Shown here piece by piece: positions 15,370-21,427 of a stretch of DNA of 21,427 nucleotides. The stretch's first letter is position 1, and every line of letters begins with the position of its first letter. The position numbers were made by a program, and so were the translations under genes. The notes under the pieces were generated by a model that was given only the letters and a program-made list of their open reading frames with translations, was not told where the DNA came from and did no database searches. The stretch is from a virus: the IMG/VR virus record IMGVR_UViG_3300047552_000480, positions 1-21,427 of that record; one strand, written 5' to 3'.

Positions 15370-16629
15370 TTACAGTGTAATAGCAGCACCGCAACGGTCG
15401 ATAATAAGAACCTTATCAAGGGAGCCGCCACGAAGCCCTGCAAACGTCACATCAACCAAAAGGTCGTTGTCCTTACCACCAGCATTGACTTTGTACGTCG
15501 ACACGTTAGCCGCAGGCAGCGTAAACACATACGCTTGACCGGTGCTATCTACTGTGCTGAACGCCAGCTCAAAGTTGCTGTTTCCGAGGAACTCTGAGAA
15601 GAAAGTGGCACCAGAGGCGAAGTACATTTGCATCGTAACCGAGCAATTGATGTTACCAGAACGAATGCCAACAGCCCCAAGGCTGCACACAGCTTCCTGC
15701 ACTGCAAGACTATTGTCGTAGTCAAGAGTGATACTCTTTGCCAGCGTTGCGGTCAACGGAGCACCACTTTTCCAAATTACACAGTTTGTAGCTGTTACGC
15801 CGGAGTGAGTTCCATACGTCAAAGACGCCAAAGACGTAGACGTACCTGTATCAAGTGTGTTGTCAGAAGCCTTAATACCCTTAGACAGCGGATTGTTAGC
15901 GCCGGAAAAGTTGAGGCCATCTTTGCCCATGAAGTCAAAACTAATCGTCGTCAAGGAGCCAGACGCGATGTTCAGTGAGAACTTGCTAGGGGTCATGCCA
16001 CGATACACCATGTACTCCAGGGGAGACATGTCATTCATCGTACGCTGGATGGAAAAGCTCGACTGCGTGGTGCCGTTAGTAAGGCGAGCAGCCTGCAAGA
16101 ACCAGTTTGCAGAAGCAACTTCCGCAATAGCAGGAGTACCTGCGTCAAGAGGGATAGACGTAGCCGTAATCGAGCTGGATGCGTGAACACGGAACAGCTT
16201 ACCGTCGTTCGTTCCGCCAGACTTTGACATGCGGAACCACTGACCAGCAACCAAGCCGTGAGTTACGCTTGCACTAAACGAAATAGCCCCGGTAGCAAAC
16301 GTAGTGGTAGTCGCGCCTATAGACACAGAACCATTAGTGCCAGAAGCTACGTAGGTGTTCTGTACAGCGCCCTGCATCAAACGGTCATACTCGCCGTGGC
16401 TGAACTCAGCCTGCACCCCGCCCTGAGCAGAGGCTGAAGTAGGCGTCTGAGACGACACAGCGCGGTTTGCGTTAATTTCAGACGACTGCGTTTTGGCGAC
16501 GGTAAAGTCAAGGGACTCGCCAGTCACCCGAAGTTCGTAGTAATTGGTGCCGGCGGCAGGCGTAACACCAAAAGTCGTTTCCGGCTTGTAGGCTACGGAA
16601 ACGCGGGAAGTGGATGCAAGGGTCGGCAT
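15370..16629 (-). CDS. Major tail tube protein
   Basis: A 419-aa beta-rich protein of the Phage_tube_2 type. The N-terminus SVAYKPETTFGVTPAAGTNY leads to a strand, then SLDFTVAKTQSSEINANR, the conserved tube-protein motif. A middle segment (PLEYMVYRGMTPSKFSLNIASG) and a C-terminal Ig-like half (from about residue 300) follow. It polymerises into the tail tube around the tape measure. The start at ATG 16629 has an AGGAG site seven bases upstream. A strong terminator follows the gene, consistent with high expression kept apart from downstream genes. Gene order (tail terminator, tube, G/GT, tape measure) is standard for siphoviruses. Confidence 0.9.
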   Translation of the reverse strand: MPTLASTSRVSVAYKPETTFGVTPAAGTNYYELRVTGESLDFTVAKTQSSEINANRAVSSQTPTSASAQGGVQAEFSHGEYDRLMQGAVQNTYVASGTNGSVSIGATTTTFATGAISFSASVTHGLVAGQWFRMSKSGGTNDGKLFRVHASSSITATSIPLDAGTPAIAEVASANWFLQAARLTNGTTQSSFSIQRTMNDMSPLEYMVYRGMTPSKFSLNIASGSLTTISFDFMGKDGLNFSGANNPLSKGIKASDNTLDTGTSTSLASLTYGTHSGVTATNCVIWKSGAPLTATLAKSITLDYDNSLAVQEAVCSLGAVGIRSGNINCSVTMQMYFASGATFFSEFLGNSNFELAFSTVDSTGQAYVFTLPAANVSTYKVNAGGKDNDLLVDVTFAGLRGGSLDKVLIIDRCGAAITL

Positions 16630-16669
16630 TTGAATGCTCCTGTCTAGGTTAGGCGTATTGTAGGAAGAT

Positions 16670-16685
16670 GCAGCCTATAGGCTAC
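16670..16685. other. Palindrome in the leader of the tail-tube gene
   Basis: The 77-nt gap before the tail-tube gene contains the perfect palindrome AGCCTATAGGCT (16672-16683), extendable to GCAGCC…GGCTAC with one G-T pair. It has no U-tract. It could be an operator-like site or an RNA hairpin in the leader. Confidence 0.4.
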
Positions 16686-16706
16686 CGGAAAATGTAACAA
16701 AAACGC

Positions 16707-17117
16707 TTAGTTGTCATACCAGAACGGGATAACAGCGCTTTTACCAAACCAGTCCTTACTCGGTTTGGCATTTACAAGCTTTGCAGCACTTGTACGAACT
16801 GGGGGCATTGCATCACTCATGTGCAGACTTGGGTAGAAGTGTGCCAGCAAATCGTTCGCTGGCTTATCGCCTGACCCACGATGCACCCAAGCCGTCAGGA
16901 TGATGGAACCGTAAACCCTATGAGCCGCGTCTGGACCAAGGCTTGCTTGCTCCCCGTCAATCAACATAATCTCGACGGACAAGTACGGGCTGACTTGTGT
17001 GCCAAGGTTCACAAGGTTTCTGTTATCATACTCTACCGCTAGGGTGTAGGCAGACCACGTAGCCGCTAGGGCTTTAACGGCTGTAACTATTGCAACTCGT
17101 GCGGTTTCTGCGCTCAT
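16707..17117 (-). CDS. Tail terminator / completion protein (gpU-like)
   Basis: A 136-aa protein with an N-terminal helix (ARVAIVTAVKALAATW). It has strands typical of tail terminator proteins: YLSVEIMLIDGEQASLG, then RVYGSIILTAWVHRGSGDKPAND, then LLAHFYPSLH. These cap the tube at the head-proximal end. The order (connector proteins, this gene, then tail tube) supports the call. ATG 17117 overlaps the upstream TGA by 4 nt. Confidence 0.75.
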   Translation of the reverse strand: MSAETARVAIVTAVKALAATWSAYTLAVEYDNRNLVNLGTQVSPYLSVEIMLIDGEQASLGPDAAHRVYGSIILTAWVHRGSGDKPANDLLAHFYPSLHMSDAMPPVRTSAAKLVNAKPSKDWFGKSAVIPFWYDN

Positions 17118-17737
17118 TTAGCACCAGACTTTGCATTATTGTTAAAGATACCGCCCATAGCAGGACGCAAATAGTGGTACTTTCCATACTTCATAAGAGC
17201 GTACTCCACCATAGCAATACCATGAGCAGGCACATTTGGTCCATGGAACTTGTTCACATCTCGAATCGCAAGTGCTCCATCCTCGCCCTGTGGCCCTTCT
17301 CCGATTTCCACCTCTTCGGCATATGGAGTCGTGTTGACGATACGAATCAGCGAGTTCCACTTGACGTGAGGAACTTGTTTCGTAAACGCACCAAACCCGT
17401 ACGTAATCGTGTCCATACTGTTCACGACTTTGTACCCTCGGCTAAGAGCCATACTGACTGCTGGATCGCTACCAGCGCGAAATGGAACAAAATCTGAACC
17501 CTTGTGCGGTGGATGCTTATCTTTCTGTGTGTAGGTAGAAGTCCCAAGTGAAGAACCACCAACTTCTACGTGCCAATTCGCAGCAAGATTGCCTGACCAC
17601 TGTGGTGTATGTACAACAATGTCCCGGAATACAGTCCAGACGAAGTTCTTCTTGGCTTCCGTGACACTAATCTCGTAAGCCTTCGCTGCATTCTGCAGCT
17701 TCTTTAGTGTTGTATCAAGCCCCGTGACTTTAAGCAT
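17114..17737 (-). CDS. HK97 gp10-like neck / head-tail joining protein
   Basis: A 207-aa protein. An N-terminal helix (GLDTTLKKLQNAAKAYEISV) is followed by FRDIVVHTPQWSGNLAANWHVEVGG, the typical HTPxxSGxLxxxW motif of HK97 gp10-like connector proteins. Near the end is TTPYAEEVEIG…YHYLRPAM. These proteins join the connector to the tail. ATG 17737 abuts the preceding TAA without a gap. Confidence 0.85.
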   Translation of the reverse strand: MLKVTGLDTTLKKLQNAAKAYEISVTEAKKNFVWTVFRDIVVHTPQWSGNLAANWHVEVGGSSLGTSTYTQKDKHPPHKGSDFVPFRAGSDPAVSMALSRGYKVVNSMDTITYGFGAFTKQVPHVKWNSLIRIVNTTPYAEEVEIGEGPQGEDGALAIRDVNKFHGPNVPAHGIAMVEYALMKYGKYHYLRPAMGGIFNNNAKSGAK

Positions 17738-18568
17738 TTACACCCTCTGCAAGTGGCAAAGGTAGGCATCCAGATGCGGTATAACCTGAGCAACGCGCCA
17801 AGACCCGCTAGCCGACACAGACGCTCCGACTTTAGGAGTTACTGCGCTGGCGGCTACCAGAAGCGTTTTATCCCCCGGTTTGTTCGTAGGGTCTGACTCT
17901 GTTTTGTAGGCGTACAGCTTATACATATCCATAAGCAGGCCAGTAGTAACAACCGGCACGCCCCCGTAACTATCGGTAATGGGGTCATACGTACCAAGCT
18001 CTGTAAAGGTTACTGCAACTTCAGCAGCCTCAATTTCGTCAACTTCGGCTACCTTGAAACCCTCAAGCAGTTCGTGAGTGCCCCTCACGTTGTAGTACTT
18101 GCCGTATGAGCGCAGTATGTAGCCCTTGTTTACGGTCTCACTGCTGCTAAAACTCACCTCATACTGAGAGTCATACTCGCTGTCGGTTGGACTGTTTACC
18201 GTAGACTTCAGATAGTCTTTCTGGCCGTACGCTTCCACACCATTCAAGGTCAAGCATGCGTCTCCAGGAGTGCGAATCATGAATTTTTCATCACACCGTT
18301 TAGCAGCGACACTTGTGCGTAGGGCTGTGCCCTGCAGGTAATCCTTAATACCATCGCCAACAATCCACACCTCGTTGCCGTACTTCAAGGCGCGGCGTGT
18401 AGGCAGGGTGATGCTAGGATCAAGCGAGATTGTGCGACGGCGCGAGATCGTGCCGTCCACTTGGGAATCTATGTAAGCCGCAACTTGGGCTTTGAAAAGA
18501 AAGACGTTCGTGTAGGCGTCTCTAACGACTACATCGTCAAAGTATCTGCTGGCATCTACAAGGCGCAT
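17738..18568 (-). CDS. Head-tail joining / head-closure protein (unrecognised family)
   Basis: A 276-aa mostly beta protein. The N-terminal part has RRRTISLDPSITLPTRRALKYG and EVWIVGDGIKDYL, resembling head-closure (stopper) proteins with a barrel domain. The middle has acidic and Ser/Tyr-rich loops, and the C-terminus SGSWRVAQVIPHLDAYLCHLQ ends in strands. It lies between the adaptor-like gene and the gp10-like gene, where a stopper is expected. ATG 18568 overlaps the previous stop by 1 nt (TAATG). The family is not recognised and the role comes from position. Confidence 0.55.
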   Translation of the reverse strand: MRLVDASRYFDDVVVRDAYTNVFLFKAQVAAYIDSQVDGTISRRRTISLDPSITLPTRRALKYGNEVWIVGDGIKDYLQGTALRTSVAAKRCDEKFMIRTPGDACLTLNGVEAYGQKDYLKSTVNSPTDSEYDSQYEVSFSSSETVNKGYILRSYGKYYNVRGTHELLEGFKVAEVDEIEAAEVAVTFTELGTYDPITDSYGGVPVVTTGLLMDMYKLYAYKTESDPTNKPGDKTLLVAASAVTPKVGASVSASGSWRVAQVIPHLDAYLCHLQRV

Positions 18569-19059
18569 TACTCATTCGTCACCGGGTTTACGGCGAGCCC
18601 TGTAGAAGTTGAGAACGTAACAACCCTAGTTACTGTCGTCACAGTCGTGCCAACACCAGCCAAGGCGCTAACCAGTCGGTCTTTCAGGGAAATCAAGCCA
18701 GCGTCTACACCTTCACGAACGTCCTCAAACGGGTCCACAACCCTCTCAGTCTCTGCCCGTCCATCAGTAATTCGGCGTGGAGCAAATAGGGCAACGCTTG
18801 TGAGCAATGTTTTTGCTACGGCGTAGGGTGCGTAAACCTGCATAACATCGTATAGCCTCTGCTGGGCCGTAGTACGAGATGCAAGGGCAGCGATTGTCAG
18901 GTACGTGGACTCAAGAGTCCCATCAATGTCGCTCAATGCAAACTGCAGTTGCCGCAGGTACATAGGCATAGCAAGAACTTCATCCCGAAGTTCTTCAGGA
19001 GCTACCCCAAGGACGGCCCGCACTTCGTCAGGCGTCGTGAATTGAGCAAGTGTCGTCAT
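18568..19059 (-). CDS. Head-tail connector (adaptor)-like protein
   Basis: A 163-aa, largely helical protein (TTPDEVRAVLGVAPEELRDEVL, then LRQLQFALSDIDGTLE, then TAQQRLYDVMQVYAPYAVAKTLLTSVALF). The TPDEVRAVLGV start and the paired long helices resemble HK97 gp6-type adaptor proteins that bind under the portal. The C-terminus is Thr/Val-rich and extended. There is no Shine-Dalgarno before ATG 19059, and a 6-bp hairpin (19069-19085) lies ten bases upstream. Role is inferred from fold pattern and position. Confidence 0.6.
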   Translation of the reverse strand: MTTLAQFTTPDEVRAVLGVAPEELRDEVLAMPMYLRQLQFALSDIDGTLESTYLTIAALASRTTAQQRLYDVMQVYAPYAVAKTLLTSVALFAPRRITDGRAETERVVDPFEDVREGVDAGLISLKDRLVSALAGVGTTVTTVTRVVTFSTSTGLAVNPVTNE

Positions 19060-19068
19060 TGTGGGACT

Positions 19069-19085
19069 GTAGCCTACTTGGCTAC
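19069..19085. other. Short intergenic hairpin before the adaptor-like gene
   Basis: GTAGCC (19069-19074) and GGCTAC (19080-19085) pair perfectly around a 5-nt loop. There is no U-tract. It lies in the 39-nt gap before a gene that lacks a visible Shine-Dalgarno. Confidence 0.35.
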
Positions 19086-19098
19086 TTAGTGGGCGTCA

Positions 19099-19302
19099 TT
19101 ACGCCTTTTTTGCTACTTTAGCCTCGGGCTGTTTCGCCAGAGGGTCAGCAACACGTTGAAAAGTGGGCTGGGACTTGATCCAGTCTGTCAGCTTGGCTCG
19201 GGTAACTTCGCCGGGCTGAAAGGTTGTGTTAGTGGTTGGGTCAGTAAACGAGTACTTGCCAGTGTTGACAAGCCACTCTCCGTCTGTGTGTACGATTCTC
19301 AT
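19099..19302 (-). CDS. Small protein of unknown function in the head-tail region
   Basis: A 67-aa protein. The N-terminal part is strand-rich (MRIVHTDGEWLVNTGKYSF). A short proline/threonine loop (DPTTNTTFQPGEVTRA) is followed by a helix (KLTDWIKSQPTFQRV) and a lysine-rich tail (EAKVAKKA). It has a good ribosome site (AAAGGAA) and a candidate promoter, so it is a real gene. It lies first in the connector operon. Small proteins at this place can be head-tail joining or decoration factors, but nothing in the sequence names it. Confidence 0.6.
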   Translation of the reverse strand: MRIVHTDGEWLVNTGKYSFTDPTTNTTFQPGEVTRAKLTDWIKSQPTFQRVADPLAKQPEAKVAKKA

Positions 19303-19324
19303 GGTGTGTTCCTTTGGAGGGCTA

Positions 19325-19354
19325 ACTGTACTTTGGGCTTTTCGTGCTGGTCAA
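19325..19354 (-). promoter_or_regulatory. Candidate sigma70-like promoter for the connector/tail operon
   Basis: On the - strand TTGACC (19354-19349, five of six matches) and TACAGT (19330-19325, four of six) are 18 nt apart. Start would be near 19318, giving a short leader with the AAAGGAA site before ATG 19302. It is needed because the terminator at 21107-21136 would cut transcription coming from the capsid gene. Confidence 0.5.
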
Positions 19355-19388
19355 CGGATTCGTAACACTTCCGTCGGGTTGTCGTTTG

Positions 19389-19397
19389 TGGTACACT
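19389..19397 (+). promoter_or_regulatory. Candidate extended -10 promoter for the endonuclease gene
   Basis: TGGTACACT: an extended -10 TG followed by TACACT. No -35 was found 16-18 nt upstream. A small hairpin (ACTGC…GCAGT, 19394-19408) and GGAG (19416-19419) follow before ATG 19430. Confidence 0.3.
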
Positions 19398-19429
19398 GCA
19401 GTTCGCAGTAAATTTGGAGTTCACGTGAA

Positions 19430-21106
19430 ATGGGCATGACGTACGAGGAATTCGTGGCAACAGCTACGGAAAAATTTAATGGACGGTACACGTACCTACG
19501 CCAAGGCGAGTATAGGCACAAGGAGCGCACAGTTGTGTATACGTGTCCAGAGCATGGTGAGGTTACGCAGAAATTCTCACAGCATCTTAAACTGGGGTGC
19601 GGCAAGTGTGGGATTAAAGCTGCAAACCTAGCTAAACGCTGGAATCTAGAAGAGTGGGTAGCTAAAATTGGCGATAAATTTGATCACAGGTACACGTACA
19701 CGTCTGCTGATAAAGTGGGGGTAATAACATACATCATATACACCTGCCCAGAACATGGCGAAATTAGGCAGTCGTTTCAGGCACACCTGAATAGTACGTA
19801 CGGGTGTCCGAAGTGCTCTCTCAGGAATATGCCTGTCAAGCAGAAGAGCCTACCTTCAGAATGGGATGCCAAGGGTAAACACCTATTCGGTGAGAAGTTT
19901 CTTGGTACTGTGCTGTCGTCAAAGCCCACTATGTTTAGATTTGTGTGCGACACACACGGAGAGACAATGGTTAATGCGTATCAAGCTGCTAAGGGTCGAA
20001 GGTGTAAACACTGCGCTAGAGAAAACTATAGCGGCGGAAAAAGAGTGCGTTGGACGCCAGAGTTTGAAACGCACCTACACAAGATACACAATAACTCGTA
20101 CACCTATGTAGGGCTTAGCAACACTTTTGGAGAAAAAACACACATAATGTATGAGTGCGAACATCACGGTGTCGTGGAACAGGCACTTAATGACCACGTA
20201 CGCGGGCACGGGTGCACCAAGTGTGCCGGAAGAACGTCTAAGGGTCATATGGAAATACACGAGTACCTGGCCGGCCTAGGTTTGGCACCACAGGGGGAAG
20301 TGCGCTTAGGCTCCTCTAAATTTTTCTGGGACATCGTTATACCAGAGAAAAGTATTGCAATTGAGTTTCATGGGCTATACTGGCATAGCTCAAAATACCG
20401 GGCTAACAACTATCACAAGATAAAACACGAAGAAGGTTTACAAGTCGGCTATCGCACCATTCACATATTCGAGGATGAGTGGACGAACAGGAAGCAACAA
20501 GTCAAGGCTTTGCTGGCATCGGCTGTAGGCGTAAATACCTCTAGTGGGTCTACCTATGCCCGCTCCTGCACTATTTCCTCAGTAGTCGCTTCGGAGGCAA
20601 GAGAATTCTTAGAGCAGCACCACGTACAGGGTTTTAGGTCGGGAAGTCACTACATCGGGCTGTATAACCAAGGTGAGCTAGTTGGGGTTCTGGGGTACGA
20701 GTTCCGAAAGTCCGGAAGAGGTCAGACGACGACACTTGAGAGCATGGAGATAACAAGGTATGCCACGTCTACGCATGTAGTCGGTGGTATGAGCAAGCTG
20801 ATGTCACATCTTGTCAAAATAACGCCAGAGCTTAAAGAGGTGTACTCATTTAGCGATATACGGATGTACTCTGGCAATTTGTACGCTGCCTGCGGTTTTA
20901 CACAGGTATACTCAACAGCACCGGATTACAGCTACGTCGTTAACGGCAAACGAATTCACAAGTCCAGCTACCAAAAGTCGCGGTTCAAGTCGGACCCAAA
21001 TCTCCAGTACGCTGATGGACTAACTGAGGTTGAACTTGCCGAGCTAAACAACCTATATCGCATCTACGACTGCGGAAAAGTGAAGTGGGTGAAAAAGGTC
21101 AGGTAA
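19430..21106 (+). CDS. Probable homing endonuclease: four zinc-finger repeats, Vsr/EDxHD-like nuclease, GNAT-like C-terminal domain
   Basis: A 558-aa protein in three parts. Residues 1-265 hold four repeats, each with C-x2-H then C-x2-C (C39/H42/C57/C60; C106/H109/C126/C129; C173/H176/C192/C195; C243/H246/C262/C265), DUF723-like and probably DNA-binding. About 266-365 is a Vsr-related EDxHD-like nuclease, with WDIVIPE (D301), IEFHGLYWHS (E312, H314, H319) and TIHIFEDEW. About 376-558 looks GNAT-like: VGVLGYE, VVGGMSKL, and GNLYAACGF, the typical N-x-Y-x3-GF signature. It is the only + strand gene here among late genes and has its own terminator, which fits a mobile intron-less endonuclease. 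A GGAG site lies ten bases before ATG 19430. ATG 19436 is an alternative start. Function of the C-terminal domain is unknown. Confidence 0.8.
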   Translation: MGMTYEEFVATATEKFNGRYTYLRQGEYRHKERTVVYTCPEHGEVTQKFSQHLKLGCGKCGIKAANLAKRWNLEEWVAKIGDKFDHRYTYTSADKVGVITYIIYTCPEHGEIRQSFQAHLNSTYGCPKCSLRNMPVKQKSLPSEWDAKGKHLFGEKFLGTVLSSKPTMFRFVCDTHGETMVNAYQAAKGRRCKHCARENYSGGKRVRWTPEFETHLHKIHNNSYTYVGLSNTFGEKTHIMYECEHHGVVEQALNDHVRGHGCTKCAGRTSKGHMEIHEYLAGLGLAPQGEVRLGSSKFFWDIVIPEKSIAIEFHGLYWHSSKYRANNYHKIKHEEGLQVGYRTIHIFEDEWTNRKQQVKALLASAVGVNTSSGSTYARSCTISSVVASEAREFLEQHHVQGFRSGSHYIGLYNQGELVGVLGYEFRKSGRGQTTTLESMEITRYATSTHVVGGMSKLMSHLVKITPELKEVYSFSDIRMYSGNLYAACGFTQVYSTAPDYSYVVNGKRIHKSSYQKSRFKSDPNLQYADGLTEVELAELNNLYRIYDCGKVKWVKKVR

Positions 21107-21136
21107 AAATAAAGCCCTCCGAAGAGGGCTTTATTT
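21107..21136. terminator. Bidirectional intrinsic terminator between endonuclease and capsid genes
   Basis: Perfect 13-bp stem AAATAAAGCCCTC (21107-21119), CGAA tetraloop, right arm 21124-21136. It reads TTTATTT after the GC part on the + strand and TTTATTTTTA on the - strand. It starts at the endonuclease stop and lies 15 nt past the capsid gene stop, so it serves both. Confidence 0.9.
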
Positions 21137-21151
21137 CTAGGTAGTGCCTGT

Positions 21152-21427
21152 TTAGGCGATAGTCAGCACATCAAACGGCTTGAGTTCGCTGTCGCCTGCA
21201 GTCCGATAAACGGCCTCGGACCAGTGCATAACCATGGCTTCCGACCGGCGCAGAGCGAACGTCTCCGCAGCGGTGTAGTTCGCCGAGGTGTTGCTAACGC
21301 GGGTGATAGCTTGAGCAGCATCAATCGCGTACACGGTATTGGCAGGAACCGGACCACCATCAGCAGCAGAGTCGACGATGAACCACTGGACATTGTTGCC
21401 AAAGCCCACGTTCATTGCCACAGCCTG
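21152..21427 (-). CDS. C-terminus of the probable major capsid protein (partial)
   Basis: An open frame enters from the right edge (first full codons read QAVAMNVGFG) and stops at 21152, giving the last 91 residues. The GTG at 21421 is most likely internal, not a start. The end, with FALRRSEAMVMHWSEAVYRTAGDSELKPFDVLTIA, resembles capsid C-termini where the chain closes with a strand such as KPFDVLTI. Its place just before the connector genes, and the strong terminator behind it, agree with a major capsid protein. No other domain can be seen because the rest lies outside the window. Confidence 0.5.
   Translation of the reverse strand, partial: QAVAMNVGFGNNVQWFIVDSAADGGPVPANTVYAIDAAQAITRVSNTSANYTAAETFALRRSEAMVMHWSEAVYRTAGDSELKPFDVLTIA

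Noticed and set aside
21152-21421. Independent 89-aa gene starting at GTG 21421
   Set aside because: The frame stays open to the window edge and the sequence looks like the C-terminal end of a capsid protein, so it is treated as partial.

Overview
The window is part of a tailed dsDNA phage genome (Caudoviricetes), or of a prophage carrying the same genes. The tail genes are those of a siphovirus, with a long flexible non-contractile tail. There is a tape-measure protein of 1655 aa, a tail-tube protein, a G/GT chaperone pair joined by a -1 frameshift site, and a lambda K/J-like tail-tip block (Dit-like, DUF2163-like, DUF6950/NlpC-like and J-like proteins). There are no sheath or baseplate-wedge genes. 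The J-type tail tip, the GH19 endolysin without a signal peptide and the 3-TM holin-like protein point to a Gram-negative host. The host genus cannot be read from the window. No integrase, tRNA, rRNA or CRISPR array was seen.

Layout. Positions 1-2264 (+ strand) hold the end of an unidentified gene, then a Rad50/SbcC/gp46-like ATPase overlapping it by 4 nt. A 15-bp hairpin (2268-2307) separates this operon from the convergent late genes. From 21427 down to 2368 everything but one gene is on the - strand. In transcription order these are: the C-terminus of a probable major capsid protein; a small protein; three head-tail connector/neck proteins; tail terminator; tail tube; tail chaperones G and GT; tape measure; Dit-like protein; DUF2163-like protein; DUF6950/NlpC-like protein; J-like tail tip; a fibre-like protein; and a lysis module. 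The lysis module has a permuted NlpC/P60-like protein, a GH19 endolysin, a 3-TM holin-like protein and a 26-aa membrane peptide. Most of these genes overlap by 1-8 nt, so they look translationally coupled.

The exception is a 558-aa + strand gene at 19430-21106, between the capsid gene and the connector genes. It encodes four zinc-finger-like repeats, a Vsr/EDxHD-like nuclease domain and a C-terminal GNAT-like domain. This composition fits a free-standing homing endonuclease. It carries its own promoter candidate and shares a bidirectional terminator with the capsid gene.

Regulation visible in the sequence: intrinsic terminators follow the capsid, tail-tube and chaperone genes. Each is followed by a candidate promoter before the next - strand gene, so the late region looks cut into segments that can be expressed at different levels. 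The features of most interest are the A AAA AAC frameshift site at 14871-14877, the three-part endonuclease, the 127-residue tandem repeat in the tape measure, and the tiny overlapping membrane peptide at the end of the lysis module.
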